A stretch of 64,000 nt of DNA from Labilibaculum filiforme (GTDB taxonomy: Bacteria; Bacteroidota; Bacteroidia; Bacteroidales; Marinifilaceae), in the NCBI RefSeq assembly GCF_002843315.1, contig NZ_MVDD01000003.1, positions 310,001-374,000 of the forward strand, in the 5' to 3' direction. Numbering within the stretch: the first letter of the stretch is position 1; the number at the start of each line of letters is the position of its first letter. Below, one piece after another: positions 53,752 to 63,431 of this stretch. The position numbers and the translations under genes were made by a program. Below the pieces are notes generated by a model, which was given only the letters and a program-made list of their open reading frames with translations, was not told where the DNA came from and did not search any database.

Positions 53752-54888
53752 TTACTTCTTAAATACTTTTAAAAGGGCAAGTTTTATTCGATTTCGTTCT
53801 TCCACGGTCATATTCGAACCCGAAGGCAAACACAATCCTTTTTCAAATAATTCTTCTGAAACCCCATTTCCATAGTAGGCACAAGCTTCAAAAACAGGTT
53901 GCATGTGCATTGGTTTCCACAAAGGACGACACTCAATATTTTCTTGTTCCAAACCCAAACGCACCTCTTCACGGGTAACTCCTCCTGTTTTCGAAGGATC
54001 TATTAAAATAGAAGTCAACCAAAAGTTACTAAAGAAATCCTTACTCGGCTCCTCCTGAAGACTTACTCCGGAAATATCTGAAAATAATTCCTTGTAAAAT
54101 TCAAAATTAGCACGGCGTTGAGCAACCCGCTCCTCCAACACTTCCATTTGACCACGACCTATCCCTGCAACAATATTACTCATACGGTAATTATAGCCAA
54201 TATGAGAATGCTGATAGTGAGGTGCATTATCGCGTGCCTGTGTTGCTAAAAATCTAGATTTCTCAATTAACTCCTGATCATCTGAAATTAAAGCTCCTCC
54301 ACCAGAAGTAGTAATGATCTTATTTCCATTAAAGGACAGAATACCAAACTTTCCAAAAGTTCCCATGCTTTTTCCTTTGTACCTGCTACCCAAAGCTTCG
54401 GCGGCATCTTCAATTAAAGGAATATCATATTTGTTTGCAACAGCCAATAATTCTTCAATCTTCCCAGGCATGCCATACAAATACACCACCACAATTGCCT
54501 TAGGTTTCCTTCCTTTCGCAATCCGATCTTTTATCGCTTTCTCTAATTGTATTGGACACATGTTCCATGTTTCGGCTTCGCTATCCACCAGAATTGGTGT
54601 TGCCCCCACATAAGTAATAGGATTTACTGTAGCCGAAAATGTAAAAGAGGAGGCAAGCACTTCATCGCCAGCCTTTACTCCCAACAAAATTAACGAAAGA
54701 TGAATGGCTGCAGTACCAGCGCTCAATGCCGCCGCATGCTTTGTACCTGTGTACTTTTGCAAATCTGCCTCAAAACCATTTACATTGGGACCCAAAGGGG
54801 CTACCCAATTGGTATCGTACGCTTCCTGAACGTACTTCATTTCGTTTCCTCCCATGTGAGGCGAGGAAAGCCATATTTTTGAATTCAT
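53752..54888 (-). CDS. DegT/DnrJ/EryC1/StrS-type sugar aminotransferase
   Basis: From MNSKIWLSSPHMGGNEMKYV (54888) the product is 378 residues; ATG 54900 is possible but overlaps the upstream gene by 11 bases. It has AALSAGTAAIHLSLILLG, SSFTFSATVNPI, PLIEDAAEALGS and the PLP lysine in SFNGNKIITTSGGG (about Lys190), and NYRMSNIVAGIGRGQ. It transfers an amino group to a keto sugar nucleotide in the cytoplasm, as in the PglE step of bacillosamine-type pathways. The upstream gene carries an SDR domain, and a PglC-like transferase lies one gene further, supporting synthesis of an amino-dideoxy sugar. Confidence 0.9.
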   Translation of the reverse strand: MNSKIWLSSPHMGGNEMKYVQEAYDTNWVAPLGPNVNGFEADLQKYTGTKHAAALSAGTAAIHLSLILLGVKAGDEVLASSFTFSATVNPITYVGATPILVDSEAETWNMCPIQLEKAIKDRIAKGRKPKAIVVVYLYGMPGKIEELLAVANKYDIPLIEDAAEALGSRYKGKSMGTFGKFGILSFNGNKIITTSGGGALISDDQELIEKSRFLATQARDNAPHYQHSHIGYNYRMSNIVAGIGRGQMEVLEERVAQRRANFEFYKELFSDISGVSLQEEPSKDFFSNFWLTSILIDPSKTGGVTREEVRLGLEQENIECRPLWKPMHMQPVFEACAYYGNGVSEELFEKGLCLPSGSNMTVEERNRIKLALLKVFKK

Positions 54889-54889
54889 A

Positions 54890-56869
54890 TCAGTCTGCAC
54901 AACTATTCTCCTTTTTATTAATTACATTAAACATTTCCTTAATCGTATCCTCTATAGAAAATTTATTTTTCCAACCAAAAGATTGAGCTAACTCAGAATT
55001 TACCATAGAACTAACTTTAACATCATTTGAATCTGATAAATTAATACTACCATTTTTACTTTCTTTATTTAAACTATTGGAAACCGCACTACAATATTGC
55101 TTCAACGATAAATTTGTGCCTCCAATATTTAATACTGATGGTAAACGAGAAAAATCCTTATAATCCACAAAATAAGTAATTGCACCAACAGCATCATTAA
55201 TATCAATTAAATTAATTTTATTTAAAGGATTTGGAATACTAGTTTTTTCACCTTTAATCATAGATGATATGACCTTTGCAAAAAATCCTTCGGGCTTCTC
55301 TTCGGAAGATGACACTCCTATAACTCGTGAAAACCTAAGTGATAAAGTTTTTGTATAGGGATAATTCTTTGAAATCACATTGAAATACTCTTCCCCCATA
55401 AACTTTTGAAAAGCATATAAATTGTTAATACAAAGATCATCACCTTCTTTCTTTTCTATATCCTTATTCTGATCGTAAACCGATTGTGAGGATACATTTA
55501 GAATAAGGGGTATTCCAGCATTAGCAATCTTTTGAGATTGTATAAGCTGAAAATGTATTGCTTGATATAATCTTTCATCCTTCTCATTAGCTCTTGCACT
55601 TGCCAAATTGATCAAAACATCACTTTGGCTATATCTACTTTCCAAGTCTTGTGAAGATTCCTTGATTATATGAACACCAGAAACATCACTATACATGTGC
55701 AAATATTTTTCGTATGAGTTATCTCTACAAATAAGATTAATTGCTGTGAAATTATTATTTTTAATCAGCTCTTTAACAAAACAACTCCCAATGAAGCCAC
55801 TACCACCAAGTATTGCATAGGTTTTCTTTGAATTTATATTCATGTTTGAGCGAGGCTTTGTTAAACAAGCAACCTGTCTTATTCCAACCTTATTAAAAGC
55901 TTCATTACTTAATGTAGATGGCGAGCCCAAGAAATCATTTACTAAAAAAGCCACCTCGTTAAAACCAAGCTTTGCTCTTGTTCCTGTAATCCCAGTAAAA
56001 CGCATATTCATTTCAAAAAACAAAAAACCTCTATTTGTTATGCGTCCTTGCAGATTAACCGGACCAATTACTTTTTTCTCTTTTAAAACATTGGCAAACT
56101 TATAAATCTCACCAATATATTCGAATTGCTGAGGATCGATTGTGTCTACAAAAATAGGAACTCCACTTTTCAAGGTGTTCTTTGAAATAAACAATCCAGC
56201 CATTTCCGATTTTGCATTAAAAACAATTTGCACTGAAATTTCTGACATTTGCACAAACTCCCCATTCTTTACAGCATTCTGTATAGTTTTAAAATTTGCA
56301 TCCTCTTCAAGTGGAAACAAATAAGGTTGAATAATATCTTCATCCTTCATCTCTGACAACTCTTCAACTTTATTTAATATATAAATACCTTGAGACGCGG
56401 AACCTCCTGACGGTTTTACAATAGCAGGAAAGATAGAAGGATCTGGATTCTCCCGAAATTCTAAAACCGAATATGTTGGTACAATAGCACAACCATAATC
56501 TTTAAAAAACTTATACCAGCGAAATTTATCTCTACTAATTTCAATAATTTCCGACGAAGAAGAAGCAACAACTACTTTAATATTTTCGTCGTTAAATCTT
56601 TTAATGTTATTAGCAAAAAGCAATAACTCATGATCATGCCCAGGAATAACTATATCAACGTTCTCCTTTTTGCAAATTACCAATAACTCATCAATATAAG
56701 TATCTGAATAAATACTGGATGTGATATGAAAATGATGACAATAATCGAATGCAAAAACATTCTCATTCATATCACAACCAATTAAAATATCTCTACTATG
56801 AATATTCAAAGAATCCAAAACCGATTGTCCAACACCAGAACCTGCACAGGTAATTAATACTCTTGCCAT
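54890..56869 (-). CDS. ATP-grasp ligase fused to an extended SDR (epimerase/dehydratase)
   Basis: The 659-residue protein has two parts. Residues 1-345 are an ATP-grasp enzyme of the carbamoyl-phosphate-synthase-like/PylC type: MARVLITCAGSGVGQSVLDSL, the ATP loop FPAIVKPSGGSASQG at 148-161 and the metal site FFEMNMRFTGI at 285-294. Residues 350-650 are an NAD-dependent extended SDR: ILGGSGFIG at 353-361, LINLASARAN, and Tyr-x3-Lys in LYAFQKFMGEE. The two parts usually occur as separate neighbours in polysaccharide loci. It may ligate an amino acid to, and reduce or epimerise, the same nucleotide sugar. The fusion is clear; the joint reaction is inference. Confidence 0.82.
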   Translation of the reverse strand: MARVLITCAGSGVGQSVLDSLNIHSRDILIGCDMNENVFAFDYCHHFHITSSIYSDTYIDELLVICKKENVDIVIPGHDHELLLFANNIKRFNDENIKVVVASSSSEIIEISRDKFRWYKFFKDYGCAIVPTYSVLEFRENPDPSIFPAIVKPSGGSASQGIYILNKVEELSEMKDEDIIQPYLFPLEEDANFKTIQNAVKNGEFVQMSEISVQIVFNAKSEMAGLFISKNTLKSGVPIFVDTIDPQQFEYIGEIYKFANVLKEKKVIGPVNLQGRITNRGFLFFEMNMRFTGITGTRAKLGFNEVAFLVNDFLGSPSTLSNEAFNKVGIRQVACLTKPRSNMNINSKKTYAILGGSGFIGSCFVKELIKNNNFTAINLICRDNSYEKYLHMYSDVSGVHIIKESSQDLESRYSQSDVLINLASARANEKDERLYQAIHFQLIQSQKIANAGIPLILNVSSQSVYDQNKDIEKKEGDDLCINNLYAFQKFMGEEYFNVISKNYPYTKTLSLRFSRVIGVSSSEEKPEGFFAKVISSMIKGEKTSIPNPLNKINLIDINDAVGAITYFVDYKDFSRLPSVLNIGGTNLSLKQYCSAVSNSLNKESKNGSINLSDSNDVKVSSMVNSELAQSFGWKNKFSIEDTIKEMFNVINKKENSCAD

Positions 56870-56872
56870 AAT

Positions 56873-57475
56873 TTATTCCGTTTTATTATAATTTTTATCT
56901 TGATCGAGCCTAACAATTGAAAGATCTACATTACTTTCAACCCCTTCTTTTTTAATCACTTTCACAAAAGTTGTAAGTATTATCTTACAATCCATAATAA
57001 AAGTTTGATTTTTAACATATTCTATATCAAGACTCAATCGATTATTCCAATCAACATTATTTCTTCCATTAATCTGAGCTAATCCAGTCAGTCCGGGTCT
57101 CACAGCATGTCTCACTTTATGTTTATCCTTATAATAAGGTAAATATTCAACTAATAAAGGACGCGGTCCAACAAAACTCATCTCCCCTTTCAATATGTTC
57201 AATAAACTTGGTAATTCATCCAGACTTGCATTTCGTATAAATCGCCCTAATTTGGTTACTCTATCTGCATTACTAACCAAACCTTTTTTTTCATCAATAT
57301 TCCTCATTGATTTTAATTTGTATATAGAAAAGACCTTTTCGTCTTTTCCAATTCTTTTCTGTTTAAAAAATGGCCCACCCACATCAAGATAAACGAATAG
57401 CAAAAGAATCAAAAAAATAGGAGAGATAAGAATCAAACCAATCAAGGATAAAGTAAAATCAAAAATACGTTTCAT
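56873..57475 (-). CDS. initiating phosphoglycosyl transferase (PglC-like)
   Basis: From MKRIFDFTLSLIGLILISP (57475) the product is 200 residues, the size of the short monotopic family; ATG 57496 would add seven residues before the usual start. It has one re-entrant hydrophobic helix (about 6-28), PFFKQKRIGKDEKVFSIYKLKSM, DELPSLLNILKGEMSFVGPRP with the catalytic Asp-Glu, and VRPGLTGLAQINGR. It transfers a sugar phosphate onto undecaprenyl phosphate to begin the repeat unit. It lies three bases from the ATP-grasp gene. Confidence 0.9.
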   Translation of the reverse strand: MKRIFDFTLSLIGLILISPIFLILLLFVYLDVGGPFFKQKRIGKDEKVFSIYKLKSMRNIDEKKGLVSNADRVTKLGRFIRNASLDELPSLLNILKGEMSFVGPRPLLVEYLPYYKDKHKVRHAVRPGLTGLAQINGRNNVDWNNRLSLDIEYVKNQTFIMDCKIILTTFVKVIKKEGVESNVDLSIVRLDQDKNYNKTE

Positions 57476-57503
57476 AATTACATTAATATTTAACAAATAA
57501 AGC

Positions 57504-58883
57504 TTACTTCAATTTTTCAATTTTATCCGAATCAAAACAAGAATAAATTCCACCTGATTCACTAACAACATTTTTCGCACAAAAACTCTCAAAATCTTCT
57601 AGGCTATTGATATAAGTGAATCCATCTATAGGCTTCCCTTTAATAGAATCGGAAGTTAATCCTCCAATGTTAAACCTCCCGACTTTCTTGCCTAAGCTTA
57701 AAGCCTCATAAAGAACAGATGAATTCTCACCTAAAATTAATTCGTAGGCCTGTATAGCCACTGAAGATTCAACTGCATTATTCTGTATATCTACATTATT
57801 TAAATTTTCAAATAACCCTTCCTGATACTGATTTAAATCTTCCTGGGGATGCAGACGAATATGAAACATATAGTCATTATATTTATTTGCCAGTAGAACA
57901 GCGACTTTTATAATCTTTTCAGTTATGTGAGGTTCTGAAATAAGTAAGACAGAATTTTTACCAAAAAACTCAATTTCCCTATGAAACTTCCTCAAAAAAT
58001 TAGCATACGCCCAACCTACATTTATAATACGGTCAAGGGGCATACCAAACTGCGTTCCTATCCAAGTTTCACCAAAAACCAAAAAGTAATCAGGATCTAT
58101 AAACGAACAATAAGATCCTGAATAAAGAGGCGTATCGCCATGAGTAACACCATGCTGCAGCTCATAAACCATTATTCCATTTTTTTTACAAGCTCTAATT
58201 GCAGGAAAACACAATTCCCTATTTACAACAAAAATTCTTTTAGTTTTTTTTCTTTTAAATAGAAAGTCATAAAAATGATACTCAATTATAAATACTGATA
58301 ATTCAATCGTATTGGAGAGTAAACTAATACTACTCAAATTAACTAAATTTCGCATTTTCCTGTGTAACCTTAACAAGGTAGAAGCATATAACAAAAAGAT
58401 AACAGGGAATATCAAGACACCCAAAAACCTAGATCCTACCTCTATAAAATCAGTCAATATTAAACTATCCGAATTATACCTTGGAGTTTTATGCTCTCCA
58501 GAAAAGTGACGCTGAAATACAATAAAACTATCTTTTATACTCGAATATTCTATAACTGGATCCGTAAATTTATCAAAATAATACTGATCCACTTTTTGTA
58601 ATCGTGGAAACGCGAAAATAACATTGTCAACAATATCCTTTTCAAAAAATAAAAATTTAAAAAATCCTAAAAATGATTTAAAGGTATTCTTAAGTATTAA
58701 AAATATATCTATTCTATTCCTAGAAGTCTTAAATACAAACCCTGTTCTTATATTTAAGGATTTTGATCGGCTTTTAAATCTAAAAATTCTCCAAATTGAA
58801 AAATCAAATAACTTCTCCTTGTAAATCCCAGAGCTAATTTCTTTCTTTAATATATTTTTTAATAAATCTATTTCTGACTCCAT
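57504..58883 (-). CDS. putative GT-B glycosyltransferase of the polysaccharide operon
   Basis: The 459-residue product has a charged N-terminal part with hydrophobic stretches (about 155-180). The C-terminal half shows GT-B features: MVYELQHGVTHGDTPLYSG (LQHG motif), DYFLVFGETW, HIRLHPQEDLNQY and ELILGENSSVLYEALSLGKKVG. This is reminiscent of sialyl-, KpsS- or CDP-glycerol-type transferases that use a surface His and a late Glu-x-x-Ser block. The exact family and sugar are not clear to me. It sits between wzx and the initiating transferase, so it probably adds a sugar to the repeat unit. Confidence 0.6.
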   Translation of the reverse strand: MESEIDLLKNILKKEISSGIYKEKLFDFSIWRIFRFKSRSKSLNIRTGFVFKTSRNRIDIFLILKNTFKSFLGFFKFLFFEKDIVDNVIFAFPRLQKVDQYYFDKFTDPVIEYSSIKDSFIVFQRHFSGEHKTPRYNSDSLILTDFIEVGSRFLGVLIFPVIFLLYASTLLRLHRKMRNLVNLSSISLLSNTIELSVFIIEYHFYDFLFKRKKTKRIFVVNRELCFPAIRACKKNGIMVYELQHGVTHGDTPLYSGSYCSFIDPDYFLVFGETWIGTQFGMPLDRIINVGWAYANFLRKFHREIEFFGKNSVLLISEPHITEKIIKVAVLLANKYNDYMFHIRLHPQEDLNQYQEGLFENLNNVDIQNNAVESSVAIQAYELILGENSSVLYEALSLGKKVGRFNIGGLTSDSIKGKPIDGFTYINSLEDFESFCAKNVVSESGGIYSCFDSDKIEKLK

Positions 58884-58896
58884 AAATTAATATTTT

Positions 58897-60348
58897 TTAT
58901 AGATTAATCACATTTGGTTTTTTTATAACTCTTTTTATAGTCTCTATTACCTCTTTAATTGTTTGAACATTTAACATCATAAAAACTAACAATGGAATAA
59001 AAACTATATATTTTAATTGAAAGATTGAAATCAACACAGCAATTATATACGGAATCAATAATCGAATCGGAAACGCTTCGTTAAAAACTATATCAAAAGA
59101 CGCGTTACGGCCTAAATTTATCTTGCCAAAGTAAACAAAAAAGAAAGTATAAAATAAATAAGAAAACATCGTAGCAATTATTACATAGGAATAAGGAGCC
59201 TTCAAAACCTTAACCATAATTAGTGCTAAAAAAACATTCAAAATTAACCCAACGACCGACACCGTTGCAATAATTTTTTCCTTATTTCTTGCCATTAAAT
59301 AGGAATTATAACCAAAAGCATTAGTATACAAGACTATGGTCAGTGCTATTAAATTAAGTGCTTGTAGGGTATCTCTATACTTAGGAATCAATTCAACAAA
59401 AATTGGGAAAAATATTATTGCTACATAGATCAAACAATGTGACAAACAAACATAATTTGAGCGAATTAATTTGATATTTCTTTCAACTTCATCGGCATTA
59501 TCCGAATTTAACTTATCAATCAATTTGGGAAAAATTACAAAAGTCATTGCATCTAATAACAATAGAAGTGAATTTGCTAAGGTGTAAGAAAAAGTGAAAA
59601 AACCGAATTCTTCTACGGAATAAAAGATACTTATAATTGTTCTAACCGATATTATTAAAAGATAAAAACAGATATTATAAATAAAAAGAAAAAAACCTTT
59701 ATTAATAATGACTTTACTATCACCAAAATTCACATTGCCTCTGGCTGGCAAAACTTTTCTAAAAAGAAATAATAAAAAAGAAAGTAGATGACCAAACAGA
59801 TAAATTCCTAATAAAATGATTATCAAATTTTTCTCTTCCAAAATAAAAAGAGCAACCAATATTAAGACCGGAATAACAGATTGATAAAAAGCAATCTCAA
59901 ATAGTCTATTCTTAACCCTATAAATAGTTACAAGTAACATATTAACATAGACAAACATGGCAATTAAACAGATTGGGTAGAACAGATTGCCAACTTCATA
60001 TTTATCAAAAAAAGAAATGCCATAATAATAATAATATAATGCGAACAATAAAACGACAAAGCACAGACAACCAATTAATACAAAAGCAGTAGAAACTAAA
60101 TTTCTACTTTTTGAGTCATCATTTTTATATTGAACTAGTAAAACATTAATTGCATTTGAAATTCCTAAATTAGTAATTTGAAAATATGATAAAAGGAGTA
60201 ACAAAAAACCCCATAAACCAAAATAATAGGGTCCTAATTTTACAGCGATAAATATCGATATAACAAATTGAATAAAGTAGGTAAGATACCTCGTAGCTAG
60301 GTAAACAATTACCTTATTAAACTTCATATTTCTTAGTGAAAATTTCAT
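58897..60348 (-). CDS. wzx: oligosaccharide flippase (Wzx-like)
   Basis: The 483-residue product is hydrophobic along its length, with 12-14 predicted membrane helices and the MATE/Wzx-type opening KVIVYLATRYLTYFIQFVISI and FGLWGFLLLLLSYF. A flippase moves the undecaprenyl-linked repeat unit across the inner membrane. It lies 13 bases from the glycosyltransferase gene and 3 bases from the polymerase gene, the usual Wzx/Wzy pair. The AT-rich codon use is typical of such genes. Confidence 0.85.
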   Translation of the reverse strand: MKFSLRNMKFNKVIVYLATRYLTYFIQFVISIFIAVKLGPYYFGLWGFLLLLLSYFQITNLGISNAINVLLVQYKNDDSKSRNLVSTAFVLIGCLCFVVLLFALYYYYYGISFFDKYEVGNLFYPICLIAMFVYVNMLLVTIYRVKNRLFEIAFYQSVIPVLILVALFILEEKNLIIILLGIYLFGHLLSFLLFLFRKVLPARGNVNFGDSKVIINKGFFLFIYNICFYLLIISVRTIISIFYSVEEFGFFTFSYTLANSLLLLLDAMTFVIFPKLIDKLNSDNADEVERNIKLIRSNYVCLSHCLIYVAIIFFPIFVELIPKYRDTLQALNLIALTIVLYTNAFGYNSYLMARNKEKIIATVSVVGLILNVFLALIMVKVLKAPYSYVIIATMFSYLFYTFFFVYFGKINLGRNASFDIVFNEAFPIRLLIPYIIAVLISIFQLKYIVFIPLLVFMMLNVQTIKEVIETIKRVIKKPNVINL

Positions 60349-60351
60349 TTT

Positions 60352-61653
60352 CTATATTATTACTGTTTTAGTGTCTAAATAGTATTTACGAAAGTAAAAA
60401 ATTCGTATTAAAAACATTACAAAGAGTAAATAAGAAAGTGAATAGGTCACCATTGTTACTTTCATAGAATGAAGAAAAAAATAAAGAACAAATAAACCTA
60501 CATAACGAGTTTCTATGCTTCTTCTTAAATTTAACACAATAATTCGATAAACAAATATCGACAAGAAGAACAGGTTTATGAAGAAATTAATAAATCCAAC
60601 ATTCATGGAAGGATCTGGTTCATTCCAATAAGTTTTTAAATATCCTAAATTAAAAAAATTAGTTCCTATTAGTGTCTTTGGTTCAAAAGCGAACAAAATG
60701 GTGCTTTGAGAATACGTCGCAGAACCTGAAGATAATTTATTAACAATAAAATTATACAAGACAGGATCAATGAGTAGAAAAACACTTATAAAAACACCAA
60801 ATATTAATGAGAGTAAAAAAAAATTCTTCCTATACTTCACAAAAAAATATACAGACAGGCAAAGCAAAAAAGCAAGGATATTGGTAGTTGATGCCTCTAT
60901 CAGCATTACAACAACGTATACAGTAAAGATCATTAATTTCAGAACAGAATTTTTCAAATATCTATAGATGAGAAAAAAAGAAGGGATTACCAAAAAGGTA
61001 AATGAATGTGGTTCATGAAATAAACCTGTAATAATCCCATATTGCTGCAGATAAGGAACTCTAATACCTGTAGTATCAAACAAAACCGATATCCCTAAAG
61101 GAAAATAATATGTATCTCTCGGATCTCTGAGGTTTGACCGGAAAAGATCCATGGAACTTCCTATATCATTGACATGTGGTTGAACATTGAAATAAGTAAT
61201 CAAAATGAATAGGGTAAGTACACTTAGTATACTAATTGTACTTAACCAAATATAACCTCGAATAATTAGCCAAAAACTCCGATCAAAAGTAAATACCTCT
61301 ATATATTTTCGGAATAAATTATAAAGTAAGATATAAAAGGTCATATTTGCAAACAAGAATGGAAACATTCCAATTCCAAATGTATTAGTTACTAACCCAA
61401 AAATATAATTCAACACATTAATCACAATAAAACATAAAAACAGTGTATCTTTTAAATTAAATACACCTTTCCGCCCGAACCTATATATTATATATATAAT
61501 ATTAATTAATATGATAATTGAAGTATTGATAGCTCTATAATATTGAAAAAATAGTAGGTAAGGAATTATTGAATAAGAATTCGAAATATTGAGAAACACA
61601 ATAAATGAATCTAAAAGTAATTTAATATTTGGCTTTTTAATTTTCCCTCTCAC
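60352..61653 (-). CDS. wzy: O-antigen polymerase-like protein (Wzy)
   Basis: The 433-residue product has about 11 membrane helices. It has a large loop in the middle (GSSMDLFRSNLRDPRDTYYF... and GLFHEPHSFTFLV), where FHEPH resembles the conserved His-Glu-Pro region of Wzy/O-antigen ligases. It should polymerise repeat units at the periplasmic face. Its position next to wzx supports the role. Wzy proteins are poorly conserved, so the call rests on topology and context. Confidence 0.75.
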   Translation of the reverse strand: MRGKIKKPNIKLLLDSFIVFLNISNSYSIIPYLLFFQYYRAINTSIIILINIIYIIYRFGRKGVFNLKDTLFLCFIVINVLNYIFGLVTNTFGIGMFPFLFANMTFYILLYNLFRKYIEVFTFDRSFWLIIRGYIWLSTISILSVLTLFILITYFNVQPHVNDIGSSMDLFRSNLRDPRDTYYFPLGISVLFDTTGIRVPYLQQYGIITGLFHEPHSFTFLVIPSFFLIYRYLKNSVLKLMIFTVYVVVMLIEASTTNILAFLLCLSVYFFVKYRKNFFLLSLIFGVFISVFLLIDPVLYNFIVNKLSSGSATYSQSTILFAFEPKTLIGTNFFNLGYLKTYWNEPDPSMNVGFINFFINLFFLSIFVYRIIVLNLRRSIETRYVGLFVLYFFLHSMKVTMVTYSLSYLLFVMFLIRIFYFRKYYLDTKTVII

Positions 61654-61833
61654 TACGGTTCGAATATTGATAATTTTTATTTAAAATATTTTTGTGAAGA
61701 TTAAAGAACTAAAGTTTAGCATTGAAAGAAGACAATATTCTATCCTTTCCATTTATTATTTCAATGATGATAACCTAATAATAACTATTTTTTCACGATT
61801 TCAATCTTCAAAATATCGATAGGTTATGAAGTC

Positions 61834-62370
61834 TTAATTTCTCATTTCAGACCTTAAAAGTGATATTATGATGGAATCCCAATACTTTCCATCTTCAAAA
61901 CAATTCTGTCTTAGAATACCATCTTGTTTGAAACTAAATATATTTTCAAAGAAATTTATCTTCTTACTATCGAATTCATATAACTCCATCCAAATTTTAT
62001 TAAGATTTAAATTATTAAATCCATATTCTATAAGCAATTTAGCGGCTTCTTCTGCATACCCATCATTATCAATATATTTCTTTCCTTTCCCAATATAGAA
62101 AGAAAAATCAGCCGATCTAGTATGCCAATTAATATACAGCAAGCCTCCAGCACCAATCACTTTATTATCCTTTAAATCAACTATAGTAAACATATAGTTG
62201 ATATGCTTCGTTCTTTGAAGACTATCAAACCAAGCTTCCTGGTCAGTTAATGACAATTCACGAACTTCTCTAAAATTTTTTCTAAACTCTGGAATATTTC
62301 TCCAATCTCTCAAAAAGACCAAATCTTCTTTCTCAACAGCCCTGAGTCCAATTATCTTCCCTGATATCAT
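61834..62370 (-). CDS. GNAT N-acetyltransferase (RimJ/PseH-like)
   Basis: The 178-residue product has LRAVEKEDLVFLRDWRNIPEFRK at the start, MFTIVDLKDNKVIGAGGLLYINWHTRSADFSFYIGK and a CoA-loop-type segment around GYAEEAAKLLIEYGF. This pattern is shared by ribosomal-protein acetyltransferases and PseH of the pseudaminic acid pathway. Next to a NeuB-type synthase, the PseH-like role (acetylating an aminosugar) is favoured. Its start overlaps the neuB-like stop by four bases. Confidence 0.82.
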   Translation of the reverse strand: MISGKIIGLRAVEKEDLVFLRDWRNIPEFRKNFREVRELSLTDQEAWFDSLQRTKHINYMFTIVDLKDNKVIGAGGLLYINWHTRSADFSFYIGKGKKYIDNDGYAEEAAKLLIEYGFNNLNLNKIWMELYEFDSKKINFFENIFSFKQDGILRQNCFEDGKYWDSIIISLLRSEMRN

Positions 62371-63431
62371 TTTATATTTGTTATATTAAAACTACAACCT
62401 TCCTCCAAATCGAATACTAATTCTTTCCCAATAATTTCATCGATTTCATAAGGCTGAAAACTACCTACTCCAATAGGGCGCAAGGGGAATACATCATCTT
62501 TGGTAATTCTATGTCCCTTTTTCAAATCCATTTTAGCACATAAACACCGCCTTTGCACAATATAAGATTGTCTTTCATTGTCCTCTACCCGCTTTTCACC
62601 GTCCCCTAATGCAAATAACAATTCATAAGAACGTTCGATCATCTCCTTCCATGAATGAGGGTTCATCGCAAATGCATGATCTGGTCCCTCCTGACTATTG
62701 TCATCTGTAAAATGTTTTTCTATAATCCTAGCTCCTAGTGCAATACTTCCCAAAACCGTACTATGCCCAGGTGTATGGTCTGATAATCCCAACACTACAC
62801 CCGGATATCTTTCCGCATAAGCTTTTAAAACATTTAAATTACAATATTTAAAATTCTCAAAGCTCCCTGTATAATTTGTATTACACTGCATTAAAACAAC
62901 ATCCTGACTTTTTGATTTTGCAAGATTCATCATTCGTTCAACATCATTCCAATCACAGGCTCCAGTGGCGAATATAGTTGGCTTTTTTTTATCCAGAATA
63001 TATTCAATTATTTCAGTCCAAGAAGCATCTCCACTGCCAATTTTATAAAAATCGACAAATGGATCCACCAAATCCACTGACTCAAAATCATAGGCACTGG
63101 TAAAATAATCAATACCAACTTTAGTACACTCCTCCTTTAGTATTTTGGTCCAGTCTTTGTTGATACTAGCATCCTCATAAATTTCAAAAACAGATTTCTT
63201 CCATTTTGATTGATGAGAAACCTTTCCTTTCATTGCATTAAATCCCTGTTTGCTAACAATCTGTTTTGCTGAGAAATTTTGAAATTTAGCAGCATCAGCA
63301 CCTGATTCTTTTGCTAAATGAATTAACGCTTTAGCCTTTTCTAAAGAACCATTGTGATTGGCTCCAATGTCTGCAATAAAATACAATGAGTTATCATCGA
63401 TTAGTCTATTCCCTAATTTGATACTTTTCAT
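62367..63431 (-). CDS. nonulosonic acid synthase (NeuB/PseI/LegI family)
   Basis: The 354-residue product has the NeuB barrel (YFIADIGANHNGSLEKAKALI, DAAKFQNF, YFTSAYDFESVD, YKIGSGDASWTEII, ATGACDWNDVERMM, LGLSDHTPGHSTVLGSIALGA, IEKHFT). It ends in an SAF antifreeze-like domain (about 290-354: KKGHRITKDDVFPLRPIGVG). It condenses PEP with an amino-deoxy hexose to a sialic, pseudaminic or legionaminic acid. Which nonulosonate is made cannot be decided here. It overlaps the RmlD-like gene by 26 bases and the GNAT gene by four. Confidence 0.9.
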   Translation of the reverse strand: MKSIKLGNRLIDDNSLYFIADIGANHNGSLEKAKALIHLAKESGADAAKFQNFSAKQIVSKQGFNAMKGKVSHQSKWKKSVFEIYEDASINKDWTKILKEECTKVGIDYFTSAYDFESVDLVDPFVDFYKIGSGDASWTEIIEYILDKKKPTIFATGACDWNDVERMMNLAKSKSQDVVLMQCNTNYTGSFENFKYCNLNVLKAYAERYPGVVLGLSDHTPGHSTVLGSIALGARIIEKHFTDDNSQEGPDHAFAMNPHSWKEMIERSYELLFALGDGEKRVEDNERQSYIVQRRCLCAKMDLKKGHRITKDDVFPLRPIGVGSFQPYEIDEIIGKELVFDLEEGCSFNITNIK

